Shown here: one piece after another, positions 1 through 9,410 of the stretch
How positions within the stretch are numbered: the first letter of the stretch is position 1
Layout of the letters: every line of letters starts with the position of its first letter
Origin: Anaerobiospirillum thomasii
GTDB taxonomy: Bacteria; Pseudomonadota; Gammaproteobacteria; Enterobacterales; Succinivibrionaceae
Length of the DNA stretch: 64,000 nt
Direction of reading: 5' to 3'
NCBI RefSeq assembly: GCF_900445255.1
Contig: NZ_UAPU01000007.1
Coordinates: 512,001 to 576,000 of the forward strand
Notes under the pieces: generated by a model
What the model saw: the letters and a program-made list of their open reading frames with translations, nothing else
Told to the model about the DNA's origin: nothing
The model's database searches: none
Program-made: the position numbers and the translations under genes

Positions 1-51
1 GGCTTATGGCAAAGTAGGCCGACCATAAAATAAGATCCATATCCAGAACTA

Positions 52-85
52 AAACTGCAATGTAGTATCATATTGCAGTTTTTTT
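52..85 (+). terminator. Rho-independent terminator of an upstream gene
   Basis: A 10-bp perfect stem (52-61 pairing with 72-81) closes a 10-nt loop and runs into a T-rich tract ending at 85. It should end transcription of a plus-strand gene that lies mostly before the window. Only a few codons of that gene could be present in 1-33, too little to identify it. Confidence 0.8.
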
Positions 86-226
86 ATTTTTTACTGCCCT
101 ATTTTCAACTAGTTAACCCCACCTATTTAAAAAAAGCCTTTATTTTGCCCTCCTTTTGCCTCTGTGTTTTTTGCAGATCTTTACAATGGCGCCTGTCTTT
201 TATTTTAAAAATTCTTTATTTTTACT

Positions 227-1747
227 ATGCATAAATTATTTAATAAAACAGCCCTGGCTTTAGCTCTGTGCTCTGCCTTTTATACATATGAGGCCAGTGC
301 TGACAACTCTATTGCCCTGAGTCATATAGAGTTTGCCACTACAGGTAATATTTTAAAACTTCCATATCTAAGCCAGATTGCAGACAAATATAAAGGTCGC
401 AATATAGATGCATATATGCTGCAGAATATTCTGCAGGAGGTTACTGACTACTACAGAGAAAACGGCTATCCAAGCTCACGCGCCTATCTGCCAGAGCAGT
501 CAATTGGTACAGACGGCGTGCTGCTTGTAGATATTGTCTACACCAAGATTTCAGATATAAATCTTAATATTGACAGTAAGTTTCTTGCAAGAGGTACATC
601 CAAAATGCTTTTTAAGCATTTAAAGTCACTGCGACACAGTGATGTGCATACAAACGATCTGCAAAAAGAGCTGCTCAAACTCTCTGATCTTGGTGCCTTT
701 GATATAAAGGCATCCATGCAGGAGGATGCAGACGATCTGTCCCATGCTGTCATTGATGTTGATATCAAAGAGCGCAAGAAATTTACAGGCGCCCTAATGG
801 CTGATAACTATGGCAGCAAAAGTGTAGGTGAGTATCGCTTTATGGGTTATACCACCATATCCAATCTGACACAGCATGCTGACTCTCTGTCGGTATTTCT
901 TGCCACCACACAAAAGAATTATAAAAACTACAATATAAATTATGAAATTCCAGTAAACAGTTATAAGACTGTTTTAGGCTTAGGCTCATGCTACAGCCAC
1001 TATGAACTGTCAGATGAGTATGAATTTCTTGATGCCAAGGGCAGTTCACTTACAGGCGAGATCTTTTTAAAACAGCCTCTGCTGCGCTCCTTTGACACCA
1101 AAGCCGATATCTTTGTAGGTTACAGATACAGAGATATCAAAGACGAATTTGGCCTGTTTGATATTGAGTTTAAAAAGCACTCACATGCCATCTACGCATC
1201 AGTTGCTGGCAGTCATAAATTTACTGACAACCTAAGCGGCTCAGCTACAGGAAAATTCACATTTGGCCGTCTTTACAGTGATGATGAGTATGACATGGCC
1301 TTTGACGATAAATTCATAATCTTTAATACAACAGCAAATATCAATTACAGAATCAATGATTATGTCAGCGCAATATCTTCCTTTGAGGCTCAAATGGCAT
1401 CTGTAAGTTTAGATGCATCAGAGTCATTTACCATAAGTGGGGCTGAGGCTGTTGCCGCCTACAAGAGCAACAAAGCTGCAGGTGACTATGGCTATATTTT
1501 AAGGTGCGGCATGCAGTTTAATCCAATCAAGGACAGCTCACTTAGCCTTACTCCAAATCTTTCATATGGCCATAGCGGATATAAGGGCTTTGCACAGACC
1601 ACATCTTTAAAGGGACTTGGTCTTGATGCTGATTACAGCTACAAAGGCTTCTTTACCAAGGTACAGGCCGCAGCCGCTCTTGGCAATAAGACCAAAGCTG
1701 ATGACAGCGCCCTGTTATGGGTTAGATTTGGCTACTCATTTATATAG
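227..1747 (+). CDS. TpsB outer-membrane transporter of a two-partner secretion system (ShlB/FhaC/HecB type)
   Basis: The 506-residue product starts with a signal peptide that ends near residue 25 (cleavage around ASA-DN). It is followed by a short POTRA-like region (about 30-180) and a long beta-barrel-like region that ends in an aromatic-rich strand (FGYSFI), as expected for insertion by the BAM machinery. The DNYGSKSVGEYR motif near residue 193 resembles the conserved start of the FhaC/ShlB barrel. Members of this family export one dedicated TpsA partner across the outer membrane, and the gene 9 bp downstream encodes such a partner. The product is somewhat short for the family (usually 550-600). 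No clear Shine-Dalgarno sequence precedes the ATG. Confidence 0.9.
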   Translation: MHKLFNKTALALALCSAFYTYEASADNSIALSHIEFATTGNILKLPYLSQIADKYKGRNIDAYMLQNILQEVTDYYRENGYPSSRAYLPEQSIGTDGVLLVDIVYTKISDINLNIDSKFLARGTSKMLFKHLKSLRHSDVHTNDLQKELLKLSDLGAFDIKASMQEDADDLSHAVIDVDIKERKKFTGALMADNYGSKSVGEYRFMGYTTISNLTQHADSLSVFLATTQKNYKNYNINYEIPVNSYKTVLGLGSCYSHYELSDEYEFLDAKGSSLTGEIFLKQPLLRSFDTKADIFVGYRYRDIKDEFGLFDIEFKKHSHAIYASVAGSHKFTDNLSGSATGKFTFGRLYSDDEYDMAFDDKFIIFNTTANINYRINDYVSAISSFEAQMASVSLDASESFTISGAEAVAAYKSNKAAGDYGYILRCGMQFNPIKDSSLSLTPNLSYGHSGYKGFAQTTSLKGLGLDADYSYKGFFTKVQAAAALGNKTKADDSALLWVRFGYSFI

Positions 1748-1756
1748 GATTATTAC

Positions 1757-4063
1757 ATGAATAATATTAAGTACACCCTGCTTCCTTTATTTGCAGTATG
1801 CCTTGAGTGCAGTGCTGCCAATCTGCCAACTGGTGGTCAGTTTATCGGTCATCAAGGCATAATCAATACCCATGGAAAAGAAATGGAGATCATCAGCACC
1901 CAGGCTAATAATATTATCAAGTGGGATAGCTACAATATCGCTGCTAATCACCGAGTACAATACGACAATCGTAACTATTTAAATCTTGTAAAGGGTGGCG
2001 GTCCATCTGTTATTGACGGCACTCTCTTGGGAGCTTCTAGAGTTATCATCGTCAATCCAAATGGTATATCTGTTGGATCTGGAGCTTCACTACAAGTTAA
2101 TAAACTCATGTTATCAACTGCTCATATTTCCGATGAGAGTATTGATAATTTTGCCAATACTGGAAATTTAAGCGTTACCTCTAAGGGCATGGGCAAAGTC
2201 ACCCTGCTTGGTAGTGTCGAAACTAATAACCTGATAGTTGATGCCGGCCAAATCATTATTAAAGACACTGCAAATCTTAAAAATGAGAATGGAGATCCTT
2301 TAAAGCATGATCCTTTAGGTATGAGCCGTACTGTTGTTGAGCTAAAAAGCTCAACAGGCCGTATTGATATAGGTGGAAGCAAGGCCTTTGATATTGAAAA
2401 AAACTATGGCCTTAAGGCTACTGACTTTGTAGATCACAGAGGTCAGACTGCAATATCTACCAAGCAGGAGTTTTTAAATATAGGCAATAATCTCTCTGGC
2501 AGCTACTGGCTTACCAATGACGTTGATCTTGGTAATATCAAAGAGAGCATAGGATCTGACAAGGCCTTTACCGGAAGTCTTGACGGCGCCTTCAATCACA
2601 TCTCATACTCAATGTCACTTGATGGCAAGAATGTAGCTAATGCAGGACTGTTTTCATCAATTGACGGTGGTCGTGTCTCCAATCTGATGTTTGACAGAGC
2701 TGAGATAAATATCTCCAATACCACAGCAGATATGTCAATTGGCGCCTTGTCTGGCACACTAGACAGAGCCTATCTTGAGAATATTGTAATTAAGGATTTT
2801 AACTTAAACCTCAACAATAATACTGGCTCCATACATACAGGTGCTCTTGCAGGTACACTATCAGGTATCACCCCATCAGTGCTTAAAAATATTGAGACAA
2901 AATTTACAAAGCTTGATGCCATTGCCACCAATGATCTAAAGGCAGGAGCCTTTATTGGCAATGCCAAAACTGCAGCCACCCTTCAGGGGCTTAACGTGGC
3001 AATCTCTGATAAAAAGCTTAATGCCATTGCTGTCAATACGGCAGCTTTAGACGTGGCTACAGATTATAAAACTGCCATTGATAAAGCCTCCAAGAACTTT
3101 AAAGACAGCTTTGCAAAGGACTTTGTTACAAACAATAATATTGCCTATAACAAAGGCTTTTTAATGCCGTTTTTTACAGAGGATTTTAGTGTTGACTACA
3201 ATGGCAAGAGCCATCAGTACAGTTCTTTTTTAAAGGATAAGTATCAGTGGTTTAATCTTGCAAACTTTGCCTCACTTAATAATGATGGCAAGCATGTCAA
3301 TGCCAATATCTACAATATTGATTTTATAGCCAACAGACCTGATCTTTTATATTTTGTTGATGCCAAAGGTAATCACAGCTCTGTAGGTCAGGGTCACCTT
3401 ACTATCAACAAGGTGCATCTTGGTGACATTACTATCAACTCACAGACTATAAATCAGGGAGATAAACTGCCAAACTTTACAATTGGCAATGAAGGTGCCC
3501 TGAACTTTGTCAACTCCGAGGGCTTTGGTGATCTTAATGTTAAATTTGAGGTTGTAAATTACAATGGCGCCGATGGAACCTATAAAATAACCTTAAAGGA
3601 AAATGGACATAACAACTATACCTTTAACGTTATTGAAGGAACTCTTACAGTAAATAAAACTGGCGGCACAGTAACTCCTCCACCTGTTGTGGTGCCTCCT
3701 GTTGTAAAACCTCCTGTAGTTAATCCTCCTGCACAGAAGCCTCCTGTTATAACTCCGCCACAGATACCGCAGAATCCAGGAGACTCTGTACCAAATGCCC
3801 ATGATTATGCCAAATATCATCAGCTTTTGCAGAGCACTCATGACTCATGTGATTTCTGTACAGGCAGACACAGCCTCTTTACCACAAGAGAAGATGGAGA
3901 GATGCACATGTCACGCTATATGCACGATATACGCGATATGTCACTTGCCCAGAACAGCAGCGAGCCTGAAAAGGCTGTAGATATGATTATAGATGCGCAG
4001 GATAAGGATAATACAACAATGACGGCCACAAACAGTGCCGATTATAAAAATACTACAATCTAG
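1757..4063 (+). CDS. TpsA exoprotein with filamentous-hemagglutinin N-terminal (TPS) domain
   Basis: The 768-residue product has a short signal peptide (to about residue 21). A TPS secretion domain (about 22-260) carries the family hallmark NPNGI near residue 101. A GLUG-like stretch (about 275-400) follows, then an MBG-like beta domain (about 490-640), a proline/valine-rich linker (about 643-680) and a tail of about 85 residues holding a CDFC cysteine pair. It is small for a TpsA adhesin, many of which exceed 1500 residues. It follows the transporter gene by 9 bp and ends at a strong terminator, so the two form an operon. The likely role is a secreted or surface-tethered adhesin, which is inferred from the family. 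Confidence 0.88.
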   Translation: MNNIKYTLLPLFAVCLECSAANLPTGGQFIGHQGIINTHGKEMEIISTQANNIIKWDSYNIAANHRVQYDNRNYLNLVKGGGPSVIDGTLLGASRVIIVNPNGISVGSGASLQVNKLMLSTAHISDESIDNFANTGNLSVTSKGMGKVTLLGSVETNNLIVDAGQIIIKDTANLKNENGDPLKHDPLGMSRTVVELKSSTGRIDIGGSKAFDIEKNYGLKATDFVDHRGQTAISTKQEFLNIGNNLSGSYWLTNDVDLGNIKESIGSDKAFTGSLDGAFNHISYSMSLDGKNVANAGLFSSIDGGRVSNLMFDRAEINISNTTADMSIGALSGTLDRAYLENIVIKDFNLNLNNNTGSIHTGALAGTLSGITPSVLKNIETKFTKLDAIATNDLKAGAFIGNAKTAATLQGLNVAISDKKLNAIAVNTAALDVATDYKTAIDKASKNFKDSFAKDFVTNNNIAYNKGFLMPFFTEDFSVDYNGKSHQYSSFLKDKYQWFNLANFASLNNDGKHVNANIYNIDFIANRPDLLYFVDAKGNHSSVGQGHLTINKVHLGDITINSQTINQGDKLPNFTIGNEGALNFVNSEGFGDLNVKFEVVNYNGADGTYKITLKENGHNNYTFNVIEGTLTVNKTGGTVTPPPVVVPPVVKPPVVNPPAQKPPVITPPQIPQNPGDSVPNAHDYAKYHQLLQSTHDSCDFCTGRHSLFTTREDGEMHMSRYMHDIRDMSLAQNSSEPEKAVDMIIDAQDKDNTTMTATNSADYKNTTI

Positions 4064-4067
4064 TCAA

Positions 4068-4093
4068 ATGCCGGCAAGTGCCGGCATTTTTTT
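4068..4093. terminator. Bidirectional terminator between tpsA and the Nudix gene
   Basis: An 8-bp perfect GC-rich stem (4068-4075 with 4080-4087) with a 4-nt loop is followed by seven T residues on the plus strand. It ends the two-partner operon and also lies at the 3' end of the convergent Nudix gene. Confidence 0.85.
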
Positions 4094-4745
4094 AATTTCT
4101 TAGCTTTAAAAAAGCCTTTTGAATCCTATCTTTGTGAATGCGCAGGTACATAAGAGACACAAGGGCTGCACAGTTGCAGATACGTCCGCTGTCGCAGAGC
4201 AAAAATGCATCTTCTGCCTTTAATTTAAAGACTCTTATATCCTCATCCTCACAGTCAAGTCCGCCATGACTGCCAATGTTATCGCTGTTGACACAGCCTA
4301 TATAGAGGGTTACCACCTCAGAGGTGCCGCCTGGGCTTGGATATACTGCATTGACATAATGCAGATGAGCCTCTGTCATTTTAATTCCAGACTCCTCCTC
4401 AAGCTCACGCAGTGCAGCCTGTATAGGAGTTTCACCTTTATCAATCATGCCAGCTACAATCTCAAGTAGCCATGGAGAGACAGGATCGTTTAGAGCACCT
4501 GGGCGAAACTGCTCAATCAATACCACCTCATCCGTTACAGGATCGTATGGCAGTATGGCCACGGCATTGGCATCGCGCTCAAAGATCTCACGCACAAGTC
4601 TGCCAGTCTCCCCGCCACTAAATTTTTTATAGGAGACAATATACTGATCAATGGCAAAGCGCTGTTTAAAAATACGCTTTTTTTCATGAACAGTGACATC
4701 CTTTGCAGTAAAAAGAGGTGTCACATCTTTTTCACATTTACACAT
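4092..4745 (-). CDS. nudF: Nudix hydrolase, ADP-ribose pyrophosphatase type
   Basis: The 217-residue product holds a complete Nudix box (G-x5-E-x7-REL-x-EE-x-GI) at about residues 117-139. The preceding segment VVLIEQFRPGA and the PSPG(G)TSE motif after the box are typical of ADP-ribose pyrophosphatases, which cleave ADP-ribose to AMP and ribose 5-phosphate in the cytoplasm. The N terminus (about 20 residues, three cysteines or acidic residues near the start) is family-variable. The gene stands alone and converges on tpsA. The exact substrate is inferred from family similarity; other nucleoside-diphosphate sugars are possible. Confidence 0.85.
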   Translation of the reverse strand: MCKCEKDVTPLFTAKDVTVHEKKRIFKQRFAIDQYIVSYKKFSGGETGRLVREIFERDANAVAILPYDPVTDEVVLIEQFRPGALNDPVSPWLLEIVAGMIDKGETPIQAALRELEEESGIKMTEAHLHYVNAVYPSPGGTSEVVTLYIGCVNSDNIGSHGGLDCEDEDIRVFKLKAEDAFLLCDSGRICNCAALVSLMYLRIHKDRIQKAFLKLRN

Positions 4746-5063
4746 TTTTATATCAAATCAAATTAGAATATATAAAAAGGCACAGCCATATGGCAAAAGT
4801 GCCACATCAAAGCTATAAAGCTTTGATTTTAATAAAATAAATATAAAAGTATTATTTATACACTCTATTCTATTATATTTAAGCTCTTTTATAAAACAGG
4901 TCAAATCATATATAGGTTTAAACCTTAGAGCTTTTGATAAAATGTATAATATTTTAAATACAGCTATGCTGTGACAGCCTGCAGTGAATTGAAAACTTTA
5001 AAGCGCCATTGCTTTTAAATTACGCTACAGGATTTTTACAGATGATTTTGATGAGGATCTATT
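4746..5063. other. Divergent intergenic region, Nudix/dihydroorotase
   Basis: This AT-rich stretch of 318 bp separates two divergent genes and must hold both promoters. A TATAAT sequence lies at 4945-4950 in plus orientation, but no convincing -35 hexamer is spaced correctly from it. I see no coding potential and no stable RNA fold. Confidence 0.5.
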
Positions 5064-6404
5064 ATGCAAAAACTGCTTTTAAAAGATGCAACTGTAGTCA
5101 TGCCTGAGCGCATCCTTAAAAAGGATATTCTAATTGAGGATAAATTTATTGCAAAAATAGATGAAAACATTCAGGACAGTGGCGCCAGGGAAATTAACTG
5201 TAAAGATCTTCTAGCTCTGCCTGGTGCTATTGATGCGCATGTGCATTTCAGACAGCCTGGCATGGAGCACAAGGCAACAATGTTTACAGAGTCACGTGCT
5301 GCCCTGCTTGGCGGTGTAACATCCTATATGGATATGCCAAATACCATGCCACCGTGCACCTGCCTTGAGGCCCTTGAGCAAAAAAGAGCCATAGCACAGA
5401 AAGATTCTGCTGCCAACTACACCTTCCATCTGGGTGCCGGTCTTGACAATATTGATGAGATTGAGCGTGTTGATGTTACCAAGGTGCCATCGGTCAAAGT
5501 CTATATGGGTGCCACCACAGGCAATCTTTTAGTTGACAATGTTGAGAAGCTTAACCGAATATTTAAAGCCTCACCGCTTATGATTACTACACACTGTGAG
5601 GACAGCAATCTTATTTATACAAAGGAAAAGGAGTATAAAGAGCGCTATGGCGATGATATTCCTTTTACCATGCACAATTTTATCCGCAACCGTCACTGCT
5701 GTGTACAGTCAGCCCGTCTTGCCATACAGCTGGCCCTTGATAACAATGCAAAGCTGCATATTATGCATGTCAGCACCAAAGATGAGATTTCCCTGCTCTC
5801 CCACTTTGCAAAAGATGATATTCAGACAAGGCAGATCTCATGTGAAGTGTGCATACCGCATTTAATGTTCTCATCATCAGATTATGATCGTCTTAAGGGC
5901 TTTTTAAAGTGCAATCCATCTGTCAAGGATGAGTCTGACAGATTAAGTCTTTTAGATGGCATCAAGCGTGGCATTATTACTACTGTGGGCACTGATCATG
6001 CACCACATGAAAAAGAGAGTAAATTAAATGTCTACACCAAATGCCCGTCAGGTCTGCCATCAGTGCAGTTCATGCTCCCTGCCCTCTTTGATCTGTGGTC
6101 ACGCCGAGAGATAAGATTGGAGCAGATTGCAAGACTTAGCGCCTACAATGTGGCAAAACGCTATGGCATTAAAGGCAGAGGCGCCCTGGTTGAGGGCAAT
6201 TATGCTGATATTGTCCTTGTCAATCTGTTAAAGGGCCATAAGGTTACAACTGAGGATATTGCTTCAAAATGTCAGTGGTCACCATTTGAAGGACACAGAT
6301 TTACAACCTCTGTCATACATACTTTTGTCAATGGTGCTCACAGTGTTGAAAATGGGGTGCTGACAGGCAATTACTGCTCCATGCCTCTTGAGTTTGAGCG
6401 CTAG
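5064..6404 (+). CDS. pyrC: Dihydroorotase, class I (amidohydrolase family)
   Basis: The 446-residue product is a cyclic amidohydrolase. The metal-binding DAHVHFRQPG motif is at about residues 58-67. The likely carboxylated lysine is in KVYMGATTGN (about 146), the next metal histidines are in ITTHCED and IMHVSTKDE, and the catalytic aspartate is in GTDHAPHEK (about 312). These are the marks of class I dihydroorotases, which close carbamoyl-aspartate to dihydroorotate in pyrimidine synthesis. Most gammaproteobacteria use the shorter class II PyrC (about 350 residues), so this version is unexpected here. No other pyr gene is adjacent. Allantoinase and hydantoinase are relatives, but the DHOase motifs fit better. 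Confidence 0.82.
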   Translation: MQKLLLKDATVVMPERILKKDILIEDKFIAKIDENIQDSGAREINCKDLLALPGAIDAHVHFRQPGMEHKATMFTESRAALLGGVTSYMDMPNTMPPCTCLEALEQKRAIAQKDSAANYTFHLGAGLDNIDEIERVDVTKVPSVKVYMGATTGNLLVDNVEKLNRIFKASPLMITTHCEDSNLIYTKEKEYKERYGDDIPFTMHNFIRNRHCCVQSARLAIQLALDNNAKLHIMHVSTKDEISLLSHFAKDDIQTRQISCEVCIPHLMFSSSDYDRLKGFLKCNPSVKDESDRLSLLDGIKRGIITTVGTDHAPHEKESKLNVYTKCPSGLPSVQFMLPALFDLWSRREIRLEQIARLSAYNVAKRYGIKGRGALVEGNYADIVLVNLLKGHKVTTEDIASKCQWSPFEGHRFTTSVIHTFVNGAHSVENGVLTGNYCSMPLEFER

Positions 6405-6411
6405 TTATTTA

Positions 6412-6433
6412 AAGGCATGGGATATCATGCCTT
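6412..6433. terminator. Hairpin between convergent genes
   Basis: An 8-bp perfect stem (6412-6419 with 6426-6433) and a 6-nt loop sit exactly between the dihydroorotase stop and the stop of the convergent small gene. The following T tract is poor on both strands, so termination efficiency is uncertain. Confidence 0.5.
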
Positions 6434-6784
6434 CTAGCTGTAGCTGCACTTAGGCGACAGTCCTGCCTGCAGTATGGCGGCAGCAAGATGTTCACGGCTG
6501 CTGCCTGTTTTAAAGGCATTTATCTCATCCATACTGTACTTTCTTATCTCATTGACAATATTTTCCTTATGCATCCTGCCAAGATAAGATGAGGCATATT
6601 TTGAGCACAGTAATAACAGAGCTGAGCTGTTTTTATATAATATGTCATCAAGCTCTGCAGCCTTTAGATAGGAGGTGGTAGCCTTGTTTAAATTTCTTTC
6701 ATAGATACATATGCAGTACGGCTCAGCTGTCGTATCCACTGCAATAATCATTGCAAAATCTGCTGCTGCTTTAGTGCTTTGCAT
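6434..6784 (-). CDS. Small protein of unknown function
   Basis: This 116-residue product is not one I recognise. It is mainly alpha-helical in composition and has no signal peptide or membrane segment, but four cysteines are scattered through it. An AGGGG ribosome-binding sequence lies about 8 bp before the ATG at 6784, which supports translation. A second in-frame ATG 11 codons later is a less likely start. The gene converges on the dihydroorotase gene and stands alone. Confidence 0.6.
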   Translation of the reverse strand: MQSTKAAADFAMIIAVDTTAEPYCICIYERNLNKATTSYLKAAELDDILYKNSSALLLLCSKYASSYLGRMHKENIVNEIRKYSMDEINAFKTGSSREHLAAAILQAGLSPKCSYS

Positions 6785-7005
6785 GATTTAATCCCCTTTT
6801 GTTGTCTTATGTAAATATTAAAACAACAAATTGCTGATATTCATAACTTTATTAATATTTATTAAAGTTTTTATCAATTTTGCTAGCAGACACGCAAATT
6901 TTTGGGACAAAATTCTCACAAAGCACTCAAATATGCCCTGTATGCCCTTCACAGTGGGATTTTAAATCAACTTACACAAAGTGACTAAATTAAAATGCCA
7001 GGCTT

Positions 7006-7034
7006 AAAAAAGGAGGCTTGTGCCTCCCTTTTTT
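7006..7034 (-). terminator. Terminator of the aroK-trpS operon
   Basis: A 6-bp GC-rich stem (7012-7017 with 7022-7027), loop of 4, is followed on the minus strand by a run of T residues (A tract 7006-7010 on the plus strand). It lies just after the trpS stop codon. Confidence 0.8.
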
Positions 7035-7039
7035 AACTC

Positions 7040-8047
7040 CTATCTTGGTACGACAAAACCTATTTTATCGTAGACATCATGCAAGGTCTTGATGGCTCTT
7101 GCATGAGCCTTTTGCGCACCGTTCTTTAAAATCTGATGCATGTAGGCCTCATCCTTTCTGATTTTTGCATATTCAGCCTGCACAGGCTCAAGCATAGCTA
7201 CTACGGCATCTGCAACCTCAGCCTTGAAAGTGCCGTACATGCAGCCCTCAAAGTGTTTTACAAGATCCTCTACAGGCTGTGCTGTGGCAACTGACATAAG
7301 ATCAAGCAGATTGGATACACCAGGCTTGTGCTCCCAGTCATAGGCTACAACAGGCGGATCATCACTGTCAGTTACAGCGCTCTTAATCTTTTTAACAATA
7401 GACTTAGGCTCTTCTAAAATTTTGATGACATTCTTTGGATTGTCATCAGATTTTGACATCTTTTTGGTAGGCTCCTGCAAAGACATGACTCTGGCGCCTG
7501 ACTTTGGAATTAATGCCTCAGGCAGCACAAAAGTTTTACCATAAATGCTGTTAAAGCGCTCTGCAATATCACGTGTCAGCTCAATATGCTGCTTTTGATC
7601 ATCACCTACAGGTACTAATGCAGCCTGATATAAAAGAATATCGGCGGCCATAAGTACAGGATAATTGTAAAGACCTGCTGATATATTGTTGTTATAGCGC
7701 TTTGACTTGTCCTTAAACTGTGTCATGCGGCTTAACTCACCCATCTGTGTATAGCAGTTTAATGCCCAGGCAAGCTCTGCATGACATGAAACATGAGACT
7801 GTACAAAGAGAGTTGATTTATCAGGATCAATACCGCAGGCTAAAAAGATGGCCAGAGTGTCAAGAGTGCGCTCTTTTAGCATTTTAGGATCCTGTCTTAC
7901 TGTAATGGCGTGCTGATCTACAACACAATAGATACAGTCAGAGGTCTCCTGCACTGGCACCCAGTTTTTAAGTGAACCTATGTAATTACCAATAGACAGC
8001 TCACCTGATGGCTGAATACCACTGAAAATAATTGATTTTTCGGACAT
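7040..8047 (-). CDS. trpS: Tryptophanyl-tRNA synthetase
   Basis: The 335-residue product charges tRNA-Trp. It is a class I synthetase: the HIGH-like signature appears as SIGN within [12 protein letters not shown] (about 13-24) and the KMSKS loop is present exactly (about 196-200). Length and motif spacing match bacterial TrpS. It is the last gene of the minus-strand aroK-aroB-damX-rpe-gph-trpS operon, 8 bp after gph, as in Escherichia coli and relatives. Confidence 0.97.
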   Translation of the reverse strand: MSEKSIIFSGIQPSGELSIGNYIGSLKNWVPVQETSDCIYCVVDQHAITVRQDPKMLKERTLDTLAIFLACGIDPDKSTLFVQSHVSCHAELAWALNCYTQMGELSRMTQFKDKSKRYNNNISAGLYNYPVLMAADILLYQAALVPVGDDQKQHIELTRDIAERFNSIYGKTFVLPEALIPKSGARVMSLQEPTKKMSKSDDNPKNVIKILEEPKSIVKKIKSAVTDSDDPPVVAYDWEHKPGVSNLLDLMSVATAQPVEDLVKHFEGCMYGTFKAEVADAVVAMLEPVQAEYAKIRKDEAYMHQILKNGAQKAHARAIKTLHDVYDKIGFVVPR

Positions 8048-8055
8048 TTTTTACC

Positions 8056-8742
8056 TTATTTTGTATACATTGAGTCAATAAGCTCAATTAACTGTGAAAA
8101 AGAGTCAAAGGCATAGGTTGGATTGCACTCTCTTATATCACGGCCCATATTATAACCATAGGAAAAACCCACAGTGTCCATGTTGCAGTTCTGTCCTGCC
8201 TTTATATCATTGACACTATCCCCAACCATAAGCGCAGCATCAACGCTGCCGCCAAGTTTTTCAAGCACATAGATAAGAGGATATGGATCAGGCTTTTTCT
8301 TATCGAGAACCTCACCGCCTAGCACATAATCAAAGAGCTCATAGACCTGCATATGCTCTAAAAGAGGAACAGCAAAAAGCTGTGGCTTGTTGGTAATAAC
8401 AGCCATTTTAATACCCAGCTCTTTAAAGTGCACAAGCCCCTCTTTGACATGAGGATAGATACTGTAGTCACTGCCAAGGCCCTGCAGATAAAAGCTGTTA
8501 AAATGCTCACGGGCCTCTTTGAGTACAGACTCATCAATATCCTCAATTTTGGCATCAATGCTGTGCCTTAACGTGCGGGCAAGAAGCATATTTGCGCCAT
8601 TGCCAACATAGGTGGCTATCTCTTCAACTGACGGCACAAAATAGCCCATCTTTTGAGCAACCTTTGAGGCTGCTATGGCAAGCTGCGGTAGTGTATGGGC
8701 AAGAGTACCGTCAAGGTCAAAAAGTAAAATATCCTTTTTCAT
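8056..8742 (-). CDS. gph: Phosphoglycolate phosphatase (HAD family)
   Basis: The 228-residue product removes phosphate from 2-phosphoglycolate, a salvage step for a product of DNA repair. HAD motif I is DLDGTLA at residues 8-14 (nucleophile Asp8), motif II is the VITNKP segment and motif IV is VGDSVNDIKAG. A helical cap lies between motifs I and II. The start codon overlaps the rpe stop by one base (TAATG), so the two are probably translationally coupled. Position in the operon supports Gph over other HAD phosphatases. Confidence 0.93.
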   Translation of the reverse strand: MKKDILLFDLDGTLAHTLPQLAIAASKVAQKMGYFVPSVEEIATYVGNGANMLLARTLRHSIDAKIEDIDESVLKEAREHFNSFYLQGLGSDYSIYPHVKEGLVHFKELGIKMAVITNKPQLFAVPLLEHMQVYELFDYVLGGEVLDKKKPDPYPLIYVLEKLGGSVDAALMVGDSVNDIKAGQNCNMDTVGFSYGYNMGRDIRECNPTYAFDSFSQLIELIDSMYTK

Positions 8743-9410
8743 TACTCTAAAGCCTTGTGCAGATTTAAAAGAGCTAAAGCTCTGTCCTTTTGACCAAAGA
8801 AAGCATTGCCCACCACAAATACTGAGGCACCGTAGGAGGCAGCAACTGCTACAGTTTCAGGTGAAATGCCACCGTCAACCTCAATAACAGGTTTCACATT
8901 GGCCTCTGTTGCCAGTCTCTTGACATCGGCAATTTTCTTTAAGGTGGCAGGAATTAACTTCTGACCGCCAAAGCCTGGATTTACTGTCATAATGAGCACA
9001 AAATCAATCTTGTCCCACAGATAGCGCAGCATATTTGGAGTGGTTGAAGGATTGAGCACCAGACCTGCCTTGGCTCCACTTTCCTTGATTAAGGTTAAAA
9101 AGCGCTCCACATGCGGTGTGCTCTCTGGGTGAATGGAAATCCATGAAGCACCTGCCTTGGCATAATCTGTCACAATCTGCTCTGTAAGCGGACTTACCAT
9201 AAGATGCACATCAAAGATTACATCAGGAAATTTCTGACGCATGGCCTTTAAAAATCCAGGACCAAAGGTCATATTTGGTACAAAATGATAGTCCATTACA
9301 TCAAAGTGTATAAGATCAATACCCTGCTCTACAGCTGATGCCACCTCTCTTTCAAGGTTTAACAGATCAGCAGATAATATTGAGCCTGCAAAGCGAAATC
9401 TCTTTTCCAT
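8742..9410 (-). CDS. rpe: Ribulose-phosphate 3-epimerase
   Basis: The 222-residue TIM-barrel enzyme interconverts ribulose 5-phosphate and xylulose 5-phosphate in the pentose phosphate pathway. Visible signatures are SILSADLLNLE near the N terminus, HFDVMDYHFVPNMTFGP (metal and substrate binding), MTVNPGFGGQ and EVDGGIS. The ATG follows the damX stop directly (TAAATG). In most gammaproteobacteria dam lies between damX and rpe; here it does not. Confidence 0.97.
   Translation of the reverse strand: MEKRFRFAGSILSADLLNLEREVASAVEQGIDLIHFDVMDYHFVPNMTFGPGFLKAMRQKFPDVIFDVHLMVSPLTEQIVTDYAKAGASWISIHPESTPHVERFLTLIKESGAKAGLVLNPSTTPNMLRYLWDKIDFVLIMTVNPGFGGQKLIPATLKKIADVKRLATEANVKPVIEVDGGISPETVAVAASYGASVFVVGNAFFGQKDRALALLNLHKALE

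Noticed and set aside
1-33. End of a coding sequence before the first terminator
   Set aside because: Two frames end within 33 bases (stops at 26-28 and 31-33); too few codons to choose a frame or name a product.
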